The position numbers and the translations under genes were made by a program. A stretch of DNA of 64,000 bases from Candidatus Altimarinota bacterium (lineage in GTDB: Bacteria; Patescibacteriota; Gracilibacteria; Absconditabacterales; Absconditicoccaceae), in the NCBI GenBank assembly GCA_021734475.1, contig JAIPIU010000005.1, positions 1-64,000 on the forward strand. The letters run 5' to 3'. Of this stretch, positions 43,004 through 53,379 are shown in pieces. Position 1 is the first letter of the stretch. Each line of letters starts with the position of its first letter. The notes beneath the pieces were generated by a model, which searched no databases, was not told the DNA's origin, and was given only the letters and a program-made list of their open reading frames with translations.

Positions 43004-44536
43004 ATGTTATTTAAAGATTTTAATTTAAAAGGCTGAATTATCAAAGCTCTAGATGAAATGAAATATATTGAAGCGACAGATATTCAAAAACAGGTAATAA
43101 AAACGGCTCTTGATTGAAAAAATATAGTCGGACAATCTCAAACATGAACTGGTAAAACAGCAGCATTTCTGATTCCACTATTACAAAAAATAGATACTAA
43201 CAAAAAATGATTGCAAGCCTTAATATTAGCACCTACCAGAGAACTTGTAAATCAGATTTGAGAAGAGATTTTTGCTTTGACGAAATATTATAGAGTAAAT
43301 GCTGCGTGTATTTATGGATGAGCTAGTCTAGTAACTCAGAAAAAATTATTAGTTAGATGACCAAGCATTGTAGTAGCTACACCATGAAGGTTGATGGATT
43401 TTATGAAACAAGAAGTAATAAATATAAATACAGTAAATTTTTTTGTATTAGATGAGGTAGATAGAATGTTAGATATGTGATTTGTTCGTGATATAAAAAA
43501 AATACGAGCACAAATGCATAATATTCAACAAACATATACATTTAGCGCTACTATAAATCATGATATCAAATCTATTATCAAAGAACATATAAATGAATAT
43601 GAGTTTATCAAAATATGAGAGGCTGTAACTGTAGATAAAATCAATCATAGTTATATGAGTCTATCACATGAAAGTAAACTAAGTAATCTTGTGAATCTAA
43701 TCAAAACACATCCTGGTGATAAGGTACTTGTATTTACTCAAACTAAAAGGAATACAAAAAAAATAATGGATATCATAGAAAAAGCTTGATACAAAGTAGG
43801 TATGCTAAACTGAGATATGAGTCAGAATAAAAGAATGTTTACCTTGAAAAATTTTAAAGAATCACATATAAGAGTATTGGTAACTACTGATGTAGCTGCA
43901 AGATGATTGAATATGGATAATGTAGGTCTTGTAATAAATTTTGATGTACCTAGAGAAACTGAAAGTTATATACATAGAATAGGTAGAACAGGTAGAGCTG
44001 GAGCTTTTGGTAAAGCAATTATGCTAGTATCACCCGAAGAACAAAAATTATTGGCTGATATAGAAAAAGTACATAGAACAAGAGTGAAAAAATCTGATCA
44101 TCCTGTAATATGAGACAAATGAGAATATAGTAATATCCGTTTAAACAAGTCTACGGACAAAATGTGAAAAGCAGCTAAAACAAGTAAATTTCAATGATGA
44201 AAAAATAATTTCAAAAAACCGTGACCACGTAAATTTACTCGCGATGAATGAGATTGATTTGAAGATAAAAAATTTAGTGATTCTAGACCAAAACCACGTA
44301 GCTTCGTACGTGGCAAGGAAAATAAATTCTGATGAAAAAAATCTCGTTTTGATGAACCACGTAAAAGTAAATTTGGCGATAAAAAATTTGCCAAAGCATT
44401 TGATAAAAATGGTTATTCGTGAAAAGATGATATAAATAAAGAAGATAGTAAATTTGGTAAAGATAAATTTGGAAGATGAAGAAGACCAAAAAAATCACCT
44501 CAAAAATATAGAAAATTTAGATGAATATGAAAATAA
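43004..44536 (+). CDS. DEAD-box RNA helicase (510 aa)
   Basis: Q motif region [11 protein letters not shown], Walker A SQTGTGKT (residues 45-52, with one Gly as UGA), PTRELV, TPGRLMDF, DEVD instead of DEAD in [16 protein letters not shown] in TFSATI, and [10 protein letters not shown]. The C-terminal 130 residues are a low-complexity Lys/Phe/Gly/Asp tail like those of RhlE/CsdA. It remodels RNA or ribosome assembly intermediates. Confidence 0.93.
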
Positions 44537-44569
44537 GAAATATTAAATTAAGATTTCAGATACAATTAA

Positions 44570-44609
44570 TAACCCTTTGACTTCGCAAAGGACAAGTGCA
44601 GGAATGACT
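44570..44609. repeat. dispersed repeat fragment
   Basis: CCCTTTGACTTCGCAAAGG palindrome followed by ACAAGTGCAGGAATGAC, sharing the GGAATGAC end of the other elements. Lies between convergent helicase and truD genes. Confidence 0.6.
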
Positions 44610-44617
44610 GTTTGATA

Positions 44618-45739
44618 TTAATCATCAAAAGAAACCTGAACTCATACTGCATATTGCAACTCCTCTATCATAATACTTGCATATGATCATGAAGGTAATC
44701 AAAAATTTAATAATATATCATCACCTTGATGACTTATTTTTACTTTCTGCGGAAAGACTCGAATGGGTCTCCTAATACCAAATATTTTATATTCCTTACA
44801 TAGATTTAAACTCTTTGGATTTAGTCATTGTAAATCTAAGAATGATTTTTCCCTAATACCAGAAGCCTTTGATGGATCTGCTAAAAGAAGATTGTATCAT
44901 ATAACTGGTGCTGTAATCATCATTGTGTTTTTTTCGAAAGGAATTTCTTTCTGGAAACTTGAAGGATAATAGAAAAAATCCTGATTTCTTTTTGAAATAT
45001 CAAATAATTTTACTGTGTCTGTTTGGGATTGATATACTCATAACTTTCTTTGTTCGAAATTTTTTGGATCAATGATTTCTATAATATCTCCATCTAAAAT
45101 TTCTATTCATTTTTTTATTCTTGAGTAGATGTATTCATTACACATTTTGCTAGCATAAGATTGAATTTTGAATAAACGCTCTTGTTTTTCTTTGAGATTT
45201 AATTTACCGTCCAAAATATCTTTTCATTGTTTAGGATTGATTCATTCTACTCCAAATCTCTGAGATCCAAATAAATTTGGAAATCATTTTTTACATAGAC
45301 TATCTATTTTTTTTGATGTAGTTTCTCTTTCTTTTAAACTAAGGTGTTTATTGGCTCTGAGTCTAATATGAAAAATATTTCTGATAGGCGTTGTCATTCA
45401 TATTGGCTTTTCATTCCAATCAGTTTTGATTATTTTTACTTTTTCTGATAATCATTGTAAAAAAAGTTTTTCTCAACCAAGTTTTTTTAAAGCACTTTTG
45501 TAGATACATATTCGTTGTCTAGCAATAGCTTTTTTGTCTTTTAAACCTGCAATACCAAGAGTAAGTCTAGAAATATTAAATATATTACAAAGATGATTGA
45601 CCACATCCATAGTATTGATATTTCTTTTTTCAAAAAACACAAAAAAAGCATCTCCTTTTCATGATAGATTGAAAGGTAACTCTTCCTCTACTATAAAATC
45701 GGTCGATTTTTGTTTAAATGAAAATAATTTGTCTTGCAT
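44618..45739 (-). CDS. truD: tRNA pseudouridine synthase TruD
   Basis: 373 aa. STDFIVEEELPF, GKGDAFFVFFEKRNINTMDV, the catalytic GIAGLKDKKAIARQ (D68) and FPNLFGSQRFGVEG are all TruD signatures. It makes pseudouridine-13 in tRNA. UGA supplies several conserved glycines. Convergent with the helicase gene. Confidence 0.93.
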
Positions 45740-45884
45740 AATAAATATTTAGAATAAATAATTTATATTGATAAGTGATTATATCTTTTTTAAGTTATTT
45801 TACTATTGAAATACTTTAATAAGTTATTGATTAGTATATAATAATATATATCCTAATTTGAAACTTTTAATTATAAACATAGAA

Positions 45885-46421
45885 ATGAAAGAAAGAATAA
45901 TGTTTCTACTACAAATGATTAGAAATAATAAAATTAATGCCTCCATAACACCTAGTTCTAGATTTTTAGCAAAACAGATGATAAAATGAATAGATTGGAA
46001 ATCTATAGACACTATAATAGAATTGGGCCCCTGAACATGAATATTTACCAAACATATAATTGATAATATCAAAGTTGGTACGAAAATTATTGTAGTAGAA
46101 ATAGAAGATATTTATGTAACACATTTAAAAGAAAAATTTGGAGATAAAATAATTATAGAAAAATCTGATGTAAAAAATATTGATGAAATCAGAAAAAAGT
46201 ATAATATCAAAAAGATTGATCTAATAGTTTCATGACTACCATTTATCCCCGCTGAAAGTATTCATGATAAACTAAAAATATACACATCCCAAGGGACTAT
46301 TTTTAGAAGTTTTACCTATCACCCAAAGAAATTTAGAAATATTTATGCTGAGTTTCCTGTAAATGAAGTAGGTTTTTCATTAGTAAATATTCCACCAGCA
46401 CGAGTATATTGAATTAATTAG
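45885..46421 (+). CDS. PmtA-like / rRNA dimethylase-fold SAM methyltransferase (178 aa)
   Basis: INASITPSSRFLAKQM, the SAM motif ELGPGTGIFT (residues 46-55, two glycines as UGA), VVEIED, and DLIVSGLPFIP. The C-terminal SLVNIPPARVYGIN matches the NxPPAxVY end of phosphatidylethanolamine N-methyltransferase-type enzymes. The substrate is likely lipid or another small molecule. Confidence 0.8.
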
Positions 46422-46475
46422 GAAGTATATTAGGAAATTTTTAATAATAAATTTTAAAATTTATTTCATTTTTTA

Positions 46476-46521
46476 AATTAAAAAAAATCCAGAATACTAG
46501 CTTCTGAACTTATAAATTAGC
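46476..46521 (+). repeat. direct repeat copy 1 (second copy 47668-47712)
   Basis: AAAAAAAATCCAGAATACTA GCTTCTGAACTTATAA-type sequence, repeated with one or two changes about 1.2 kb downstream. The two copies bracket the beta-solenoid gene; the second runs straight into the tRNA-Gly fragment. Confidence 0.85.
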
Positions 46522-46619
46522 CAAATTTAAACGAGATACGAACTACTCTATTTGATTGGATCAATGGTTTGAAGTGAAGTTTAGCTAATATTTATAAGAT
46601 TTTAGATATTTAGTTATAC

Positions 46620-46647
46620 TTGACTTTTTATAGTAAATAATTATAGT
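46620..46647 (+). promoter_or_regulatory. promoter TTGACT-16-TATAGT
   Basis: Nearly identical to the promoter at 32318 including the spacer (TTTTATAGTAAATAAT). Upstream of the beta-solenoid gene. Confidence 0.6.
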
Positions 46648-46683
46648 ACTAAATAATAAATTTTATTATTTTATTATTATATA

Positions 46684-47526
46684 ATGATAATTATAAATAA
46701 CATTTGATGATCTTCTGATAGGAATATTGATGGTGACAATACACAATACATTTCAGAGAAAAACTGAAATATTTTTATAGATTGAAACAATAATGGTGAT
46801 GTTGAATGAAAAAATTGAAATATAAAAATTCATTGAGAAAACACGTGAACAATAGATGCAAAGAATTGAAATATTAAAGTTAAAAAATCTAATAAATGAT
46901 CTATTGTATCAAAAAACTGAAATATAGATGTTTGAGGTGATAATGAAAATGAAATAGAATGAAAGAATTGAAATATTTCTGTAGATTGAAATAATAATTG
47001 ATCTATTTTAAATGATAATTGAACAATTTCTGTAGATTGATCAAATACAAAATTAATTTGATCTAAGAATTGAAATATAATAATAAGAAAAAATAACTTA
47101 TGAGAGATTAAAACATCAAATTGAATAATAAAAATTAAAGAAATCCAACTTGAAATATATAGAGAAGGAATTATTTGATGAATAAATATAATTACATCAA
47201 ATTCCTCTTTTAACTTATGAACTATTATATCATGATCAAACGTCGTAATGTCTTGATGAAAAATAATTGTAGATTGAGTAGATGTAACTAACCAAAAATG
47301 ATGATCTATTAGTGAAAAAAATAAAGTAAATATAAAATCTCCAGAATGAAATATTGAAATTGATTTTAAAGAATGATCTATTAAATTTAACTGAGAACTT
47401 ATTTCAGTTGGACAATGGTGATGATATACTGTTCTAGAAAAAAATTGAGTAGATTATAAAATTTTATATAAAAATCAGGAATTAACTATTTGAGAAGATA
47501 AAATGATTGTTAATTGAAAAAGATAA
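46684..47526 (+). CDS. beta-solenoid-like glycine repeat protein (280 aa)
   Basis: The first 150 residues repeat the pattern KNGNIxVxGxNxGxI, e.g. EGKNGNISVDGNNNGSI, with short strands and Asn/Gly turns as in beta-helix proteins. The second half has longer strands and ends KR. About 39 of 44 glycines are UGA. It has no signal peptide or TM. The function is unknown; a structural or binding scaffold is likely. Bracketed by the direct repeat and followed by a terminator and tRNAs. Confidence 0.7.
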
Positions 47527-47557
47527 ATTTATTATAATTATAATTTATATAAACAAA

Positions 47558-47586
47558 AAAGCTCCTTTTAAATGGAGTTTTTTTTA
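47558..47586 (+). terminator. rho-independent terminator
   Basis: CTCC...GGAG stem within AAGCTCCTTTTAAATGGAGT followed by T8. Confidence 0.65.
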
Positions 47587-47667
47587 TTAGTTGTAATACT
47601 TACGAACTCAAGTAATTATAAAATCAATGTCATAAACCAGTAGCATTAATACATTAAGTTTTTCGAA

Positions 47668-47712
47668 AATTAAAAAAAATCCAGAATACTAGCTTCTGAA
47701 CTTATAAGTTAG
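47668..47712 (+). repeat. direct repeat copy 2
   Basis: Second copy of the 46476 element; its end abuts the truncated tRNA-Gly sequence. Confidence 0.85.
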
Positions 47713-47750
47713 CGGGTGATCCCGTAGGACTACGGGACAACAGTCTGCTT
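47709..47750 (-). repeat. tRNA-Gly fragment with palindrome in place of the T-arm
   Basis: Matches the tRNA-Gly at 47791 in the acceptor 3' strand (AGCGGGTGA on the plus strand) and anticodon 3' side (AACAGTCTGCTT). The T-arm sequence is replaced by the palindrome TCCCGTAGGACTACGGGA. Same exchange type as at 5599-5848 but in another arm. Confidence 0.75.
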
Positions 47751-47790
47751 ATTTATTAATAAAAAAAAACTTCAGTTATGAAGTTTCATC

Positions 47791-47867
47791 TGGAGCGGGT
47801 GACGCGACTCGAACGCGCAACAGTCTGCTTGGAAGGCAGATACTCTAGCCAATTGAGTTACACCCGC
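47791..47867 (-). tRNA. tRNA-Gly (UCC)
   Basis: Acceptor GCGGGTG/CACCCGC, anticodon loop CTTCCAA giving UCC, T-arm GCGCG TTCGAGT CGCGT, and an encoded CCA. Reads GGA/GGG. The UGA-decoding tRNA-Gly(UCA) is not in this window. Confidence 0.93.
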
Positions 47868-47961
47868 ATATGAATTAAGAATACAGAATGTATAATTAAG
47901 AACTTCAATCAGCTATTATTTAAAATTCTAAATTCTACACTATTAATTCTAAATCAATAAT

Positions 47962-48035
47962 TGGGCCTGGCTGGACTCGAACCAGCGACCGATCGGTTAT
48001 GAGCCGATTGCTCTAACCAACTGAGCTACAGACCC
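47962..48035 (-). tRNA. tRNA with CAU anticodon (Met or Ile2)
   Basis: Acceptor GGGTCTG/CAGGCCC, D-arm GCTCAGTTGGTTAGAGC, anticodon loop CTCATAA, T-arm GCTGGTTCGAGTCCAGC, discriminator A. CCA is not encoded. The left edge of the accessory island lies just beyond it. Confidence 0.9.
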
Positions 48036-48060
48036 AAAAAATAGTTGGTTAATTTTTAAT

Positions 48061-48294
48061 GGTGGAGGATGAAAAAATCTTTTCAAACTCAAACATCTTC
48101 GAACTTCTTACGAAAGATATCGAAAAGTTCAAAGTTATAGCTGACTACATGCTTTTACACAATCTCTTGCCAACTACAGTGTAGCTGTATATACGAAAGA
48201 ACTTTACGATTTCAAGCCTTTTTCTAAAGAAAAATACATTTTATTATTTAAATGTTGACAGTTCCCAATACCTAACTGGAATCTTGTAGAATAA
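48061..48294 (+). pseudogene. 5'-truncated open frame next to the tRNA
   Basis: About 78 codons without TAA/TAG, ending in TAA, with protein-like content (ALANYSVAVYTKELYDF region, LFKCGQFPIPNWNLVE) but no start codon before the tRNA end. A 42-codon ATG frame overlaps in another phase at 48059. Probably the remnant of a gene cut by insertion at the tRNA. Confidence 0.35.
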
Positions 48295-48379
48295 AAACTT
48301 TTTAAAAAATATCTCCTATATATAAGGTATAAAAAATCATACATATATAATATACAATTATTTATAGTATATTATAAAG

Positions 48380-48890
48380 GAAGTCAGCCACTTCGTGGCT
48401 TCCAATATATATGCTCGCCGTGCTCGCCCTACGCTTCACGTATAGCCTCTTTATCACGTCTAGGCTACATACAACGAGAGACTGCTTCGTCTACGATACG
48501 AATTGTTCAGCTTTCCATAGCACGTATACTCATTCATACTGTCCTAAGTATATCAGAAAGCTGTCTTTGCTAGTTATTACCTATATTTTTAATAGTAAGT
48601 ATGCTTTGCATATAAAGTTATGGCTTCTCAATTGATCCAAAAATCAAGACAATCATACACTCGTTGGATTGGCAATGATACTTCCCTCCGGGCTTCCCCT
48701 CATTGCTCAATCCATCAGTATTTATTGTCTTTCCTTCCAGTGATTTTTGTCTCACTTTCTGATGTCATTACTCCGTTATTTTATCTTCTTACTATATAAT
48801 ATGTAGAAAACTCAATTGCTCTAACAGCGGTGTACTGGATTTACATCAACAGCCGATGATCTGCAAAGATCATTTTTTTTATATTTTTAC
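48380..48890. other. non-coding block of distinct composition ending in a hairpin
   Basis: Higher GC than its surroundings and no convincing coding frame in either code. It starts with the palindrome GGAAGTCAGCCACTTCGTGG then CTTCC and ends with GATGATCT GCAA AGATCAT followed by T8. It may hold a structured RNA or be eroded foreign DNA; no known RNA family is recognised. Confidence 0.45.
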
Positions 48891-48898
48891 AAAAACAC

Positions 48899-49102
48899 AT
48901 GGTTAACCACATGAAAGCGACTAGAGACATTATCCAATATCTCGAAGATCGTGAAGACGAAGTAGAAAATGAAACACAAAAAAAGGCCTGATACAAACAG
49001 GCCCTTAGTTTTCTACAAGATTATTTGACAGACGTTCAGGATGATCTAGATCACGAATATGCTGACAAATATAATACAGTTGAATCTTATTACTACTTTT
49101 AA
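48899..49102 (+). CDS. small acidic protein (67 aa)
   Basis: Acidic, helical (DIIQYLEDREDEVEN; DYLTDVQDDLDHEYAD), one UGA glycine, ends TYYYF-like. It is 20 bp upstream of the ArdC-like gene, so likely co-transcribed. Small acidic proteins next to anti-restriction genes can be DNA mimics, but there is no direct evidence here. An in-frame ATG five codons in is an alternative start. Confidence 0.6.
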
Positions 49103-49122
49103 TTTTTTACCAAACTTTACAG

Positions 49123-49437
49123 ATGAATAATGAAATTATAATACAAGAGATGTGATTTGCAAATAGAAATGCAATCTCAAAAAGATTCTATCTAGGAATC
49201 ATCAATCAAAGAAAATTAACTGAAGCAGGATTTACCACACCAGAGTGGCTTACCTTTAACCAAGCAAGAAACAATTGACTCAAGATCAAAGCAGGATCAA
49301 AGTGAATTGTTGTCAAATATGAGGACAAGGTAGAGGTAGAAGAACGTAAAGGCGACAAAATAGAAAAGAAAACAGTCCCATACGTTAGATTCCACACAGT
49401 TTTTAACATAGAGCAAACAGAGCCAGTCAAAGTATAG
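49123..49437 (+). CDS. ArdC N-terminal-domain-like anti-restriction protein (104 aa)
   Basis: FYLGIINQRKL ... PEWLTFNQARNNGLKIKAGSKGIVVKY ... YVRFHTVFNIEQTEPV follows the ArdC ssDNA-binding domain pattern (GxNxxxL, WLTxxQA, GxxVxKGEKGxxV, YxVFNxxQ). The metallopeptidase half of ArdC is absent. ArdC-type proteins protect incoming DNA from restriction. It lies just upstream of a type I restriction system. Confidence 0.75.
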
Positions 49438-49449
49438 GGCTCACACCTC

Positions 49450-49486
49450 CCGGACATGAGGTTAAACTGTCCACTTTTTTTTGTAT
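49450..49486 (+). terminator. rho-independent terminator
   Basis: GGACA...TGTCC stem followed by ACTTTTTTTT after the ArdC-like gene. The remaining bases to 49733 hold only AT-rich, probable promoter sequence (TTGAAT-16-TATATT at about 49619). Confidence 0.6.
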
Positions 49487-49733
49487 TTCATCCCAAAAAT
49501 AGTAAGAGTGCTGGATATAGTTATGTGGCATAATATCGACTAAAAATGAGAGAACAAAAACATATTTCTTCTATTAAACAATAATTTTATATATGTATAT
49601 ATTTAAATACACATATCCTTGAATTATCCAGGAAATACTCTATATTCCATTATGAGTAGATTTTTTTGTAAAACCGAATTTCCACCGCATAAATAACACT
49701 ATAAATTTTACCTATATCACTTATAAAAACATT

Positions 49734-51245
49734 ATGGCAAAAGAACAGACATCAAATTTCGAAGCCCAACTATTCAAGGCAGCAGACAAACTACGCAAAA
49801 ATATCGATGCAGCAGAATACAAGAATGTCGCTCTTGGACTAATATTTCTCAAGTATATTTCAGAATCATTTCAAGAACTCTACGACAAACTGGTGGCGGA
49901 CGAACAATCTGAGCCAGAAGACAGAGACGAATATAAGGCAGAGAATATCTTCTTTGTACCAGAGCAAGCAAGATGGAAAAGTCTACAAGCGAAAGCAAAG
50001 CTTCCTACAATAGGACAAGAACTTGATGATGCTATGGAAGCTATAGAAAAAGAGAATCCAGAACTTCGTCACGTTTTACCTAAAGTTTTTGGGAAACCAA
50101 ACCTAGACAAGACATCACTTGGAGAGCTTATCGATCTTATATCAAATACAGAACTCAAAGTAGAAAACGAAAAATCCAAAGACCTTTTCGGTCGTGTTTA
50201 TGAATATTTTCTTGGAGAGTTTGCCAATGCAGAAGGAAAGAAAGGTGGCCAATTCTACACACCAAAATCAATAGTAAAGCTTATGGTAGAAATGATAGAA
50301 CCATACAAAGGACGTGTCTATGATCCTGCATGCGGTAGCTGAGGTATGTTCGTGATGAGTGAAAAATTTGTACAGGAACACCAGGGGAATATCAAAGATA
50401 TTACCATTTACGGTCAAGAATCCAATCAGACGACATGGAAACTAAGCAAGATGAATCTAGCAATCAGAAATATCAACTCTCAATTTGTATCATGGAATAC
50501 AGAAGGTTCGTTTCTCAAAAACGATCATCCAGATCTCAAAGCTGACTATGTACTTGCTAATCCACCGTTTAATCAAAGTGACTGGGGACAAGAAATATTA
50601 CAAGATGATGCAAGATGGAAGTATGGAATACCGCCAGCAGGTAATGCAAATTTTGCATGGATGCAACATATGCTTTATCACTTAGCTCCGCATGGAGTGA
50701 TGGCGACAGTTTTGGCTAATGGTTCGTTGAGTTCCAATACATCGTGAGAATGAGATATAAGAAAAAATCTAGTATTAGCAGATCTTGTTGACTGTATAGT
50801 AGCACTACCAAAACAGCTGTTCTACAACACAGGTATCCCTGCTTGTGTACGATTTCTCAGAAGAGAAAGAACACTAAGAAACAAAGAGACACTCTTTATA
50901 GATGCCTCAGAAATGGGATTTCTTAAAGATCGTGTACATAGAGAATTTACTCAAGAAGATATGGATATAATAGCAAACACTTATCATAATTGGAGAAAAA
51001 ATCCTGAAAAATATGAGGATCAGAAATGATTCTGTAAGTCTGCAAAGATGGAAGAGATAGAGAAACATGGTTTCGTTCTCACTCCTGGAAGATATGTAGG
51101 GATAGGAGATGTAGAAGATGATGGGATTCCCTTTGAAGAAAAGATGGAGAAACTCACTACTACACTTGCTGAGCAGATGGCAAAGGAAGCTGAGATGAAT
51201 GAAGAAATAAAAAAACAATTAGCAAAAATCTGATTTACTTTATAA
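49734..51245 (+). CDS. hsdM: type I restriction-modification DNA methyltransferase subunit
   Basis: 503 aa. HsdM N-terminal helical domain ([16 protein letters not shown]), SAM motif YDPACGSGGMFV (Gly203 = UGA), catalytic NPPFN at 276-280, and [13 protein letters not shown]. It methylates N6 of adenine in complex with HsdS. Only about five of its glycines are UGA, unlike native genes. It begins the hsd cluster; fic follows after 7 bp. Confidence 0.97.
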
Positions 51246-51252
51246 TATATTT

Positions 51253-52350
51253 ATGATGTTTGATCCACAGCAACCATACAATGATTTACCTTTACTACCA
51301 CCAAAGGAAACTTTTGATGATGCTGAAATTTCTAAACAATTGGTAAAGACATCTAGAGCATTGGCAAAATTGAACGGTATAGATCTATTGAATAATCACA
51401 AAATAAGTGAGATGATGATCAACCCATTTCTTATATCAGAATCTATCCAAAGCAACAGCATAGAAAATATACACACCACCGTAGAGGAATATTATAAAGA
51501 AGAAATATCAGCTAAACAGCTCACAGGAAACAACAAAGAAGCAGAAAAATACAAGGATGCAATTATGTATGGATTCGATCAAATCAAGGATAATGAAATG
51601 TTACTTACAAATGATATTGTAAAAATGCAATCAATCATTGTCCCCAATAAGCCAGGTATCAAATCTAGTCCAGATAAGAAAATTGAAAATTCGGTTACTC
51701 ATGAGATTATTTATACACCACCTCAATGACAAAAACTATTAGAGGATCTTATGTGAAACCTAGATAAATACATCAATGATGATGAAATACATGATGTTGA
51801 TCCACTTATCAAAGCTATAATTATCCACCACCAGATAGAATCAATACATCCTTTTCTAGATGGAAATGGAAGGACGTGAAGGATGCTTATGGTTTTATAC
51901 CTAGTATTGCAGTGATTGTTGTCTCTACCGATGCTTTTTATTAGTGGTTATATCAACAAATACAAAGATAAATATTATGCATATTTACGCGAAGCTAACT
52001 ATACAGGTAATTTAAAACCACTTATTATATATTTGTTGGAAGGTATAGAAGAACAATCTAAAAATACAATAACCAAGATTATCAAAGTTAACCAACTAAT
52101 CGATCATGTAAAAAATGCCATGTATGATGAATGAATAAAAGAATCTGATAAACTGATAAATGCTTTTATTGAACAACCATATTTTACAATATCTTCGGTA
52201 TTCAATACTACATTGATACCAGCTCGTACATTAAACAGATATTTCAAGAAATTATCTGAAGTTTGAGTTATCCAAAAATCTGCAGGTAGCAAATGATCTT
52301 ATATTTACTACGAGTTAGCTTGATTGATCCCTTTGATTTCAGAAGTTTAA
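51253..52350 (+). CDS. Fic-domain protein with N-terminal inhibitory helix (365 aa)
   Basis: Fic motif HPFLDGNGRTGR (199-210; Gly208/209 region includes UGA), preceded by the flap segment and followed by a C-terminal winged helix (RTLNRYFKKLSEVGVIQKS). The inhibitory motif (S/T)xxxE(G/N) is present as SNSIEN at residues 67-72, so the AMP-transferase is probably auto-inhibited (class II). It is inserted between hsdM and hsdS in the same direction. It may adenylylate a target upon activation. Confidence 0.92.
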
Positions 52351-52351
52351 A

Positions 52352-52490
52352 AGAAAATGGCCGATGATATGTTAGTCATCCGCCAAAAAGACAGAAAATG
52401 GCCGATGATATGTTAGTCATCTGCCAAAGAAGAAAGAAAATGGCCGATGATATGTTAGTCATCTGCCAAAGAAGAAAGAAATGGCTGATG
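52352..52490 (+). repeat. tandem hairpin repeats after fic (about 3.3 units)
   Basis: Units of about 45-47 bp built on AAAATGGCCGATGATATGTT AGTCATCTGCCAAAGAAG. Each unit can fold (TGGC/GCCA and GATGA/TCATC). The last unit is truncated. They are contiguous with no spacers. Confidence 0.88.
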
Positions 52491-52514
52491 CTTTATATTT
52501 AAAATAAAATTAGA

Positions 52515-52937
52515 ATGTCAAAATTAGAACTTTCTTTAAGTTGAGATCTATATGATGATAGAGAAGAGATCAAAAAATATTTTACTGATTTAGGCTTGGA
52601 GGTAAATACATGATCTCTAATCAAAAAATTTTCACAAATACCTCCTTCGGAAATTATTATCGATATAGGCAAATTTGTTTTTTGAGCGATAGCTACCTGA
52701 GTAATTTATGATCTGTTTAAAATTTGAATTCAAAAAATATTTAAGAAGTTTAAAAATACAAAAGTCATAGTTAGAGATAATCATTCTATAATGTACAATA
52801 TTCATATAGATAATTCAGTTAATGTTATAGTTATTCCAGATAGAAAAGAAGAGTTTGCTTATATAAAAACTGTTGATGATCTTATCAGTTATCTTAAAAA
52901 AGAAAACGAACAAGAAGAAACTTTAATTCAAAAATAA
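52515..52937 (+). CDS. small membrane-associated protein (140 aa), first of a pair
   Basis: The N-terminus is soluble (LELSLSGDLYDDREEIKKYF), followed by one hydrophobic segment (IIIDIGKFVFGAIATGVIYD, residues about 49-75) and a soluble C-terminus with VIVIPDRKEEFAYI. Order and composition faintly recall effector-associated constant components of defence proteins; I cannot confirm it. Its last 20 nt are nearly identical to those of the next gene. Glycines are mainly UGA. Confidence 0.65.
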
Positions 52938-52942
52938 TATTC

Positions 52943-53374
52943 ATGAGAAAATCATACAAATTACTAAGAGTTTTAAATTCACATGGTGCTGTAGATAAAA
53001 GTACAGGATTAAATCTCCCTATAGTAAACAGAAAACGAACACAAGAAAAATGGTCTTATCAATGACTTCTTTTCTCTTCCAAAGAATTGGACAATATCGC
53101 AGAAGATCTTGTTAATAAATGATATTTATCCGCATGATTTTACAATGATCATTATTGAAGTAAACTAGTTATAACAGATCAATGAATGAAATTTGTAACT
53201 GAGTATCTGAACAAAGCACGATATACAAAAATAGAGATAAATATAATAGATCATAAGCGATTATTTCTTGTTTTATGATTATTGATTGCTCTCATAGTTT
53301 ACTTGGTATCTTGATGTAAGATTACAGACTGATTCTCTGCGGTTGACTGTACAAAAACTTTAATTCAAAAATAA
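52943..53374 (+). CDS. winged-helix-like protein with C-terminal TM (143 aa), second of a pair
   Basis: The N-terminal part resembles a winged helix (ELDNIAEDLVNKGYLSAGF ... KLVITDQGMKF). A TM helix (LFLVLGLLIALIVYLVSG) and a short Cys-containing tail follow. The 3' end AAAACTTTAATTCAAAAATAA repeats that of the preceding gene. It starts 5 bp after that gene and ends 5 bp before hsdS, so all are in one operon. Confidence 0.65.
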
Positions 53375-53379
53375 ACCTT

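Noticed and set aside
48411-48635. 74-aa ORF in the GC-richer block
   Set aside because: Low-complexity Ser/Thr/Tyr composition, no ribosome binding site or similarity; the block looks non-coding.
52352-52490. CRISPR array from short tandem repeats
   Set aside because: Repeats are contiguous with no variable spacers and no cas genes are in the window.
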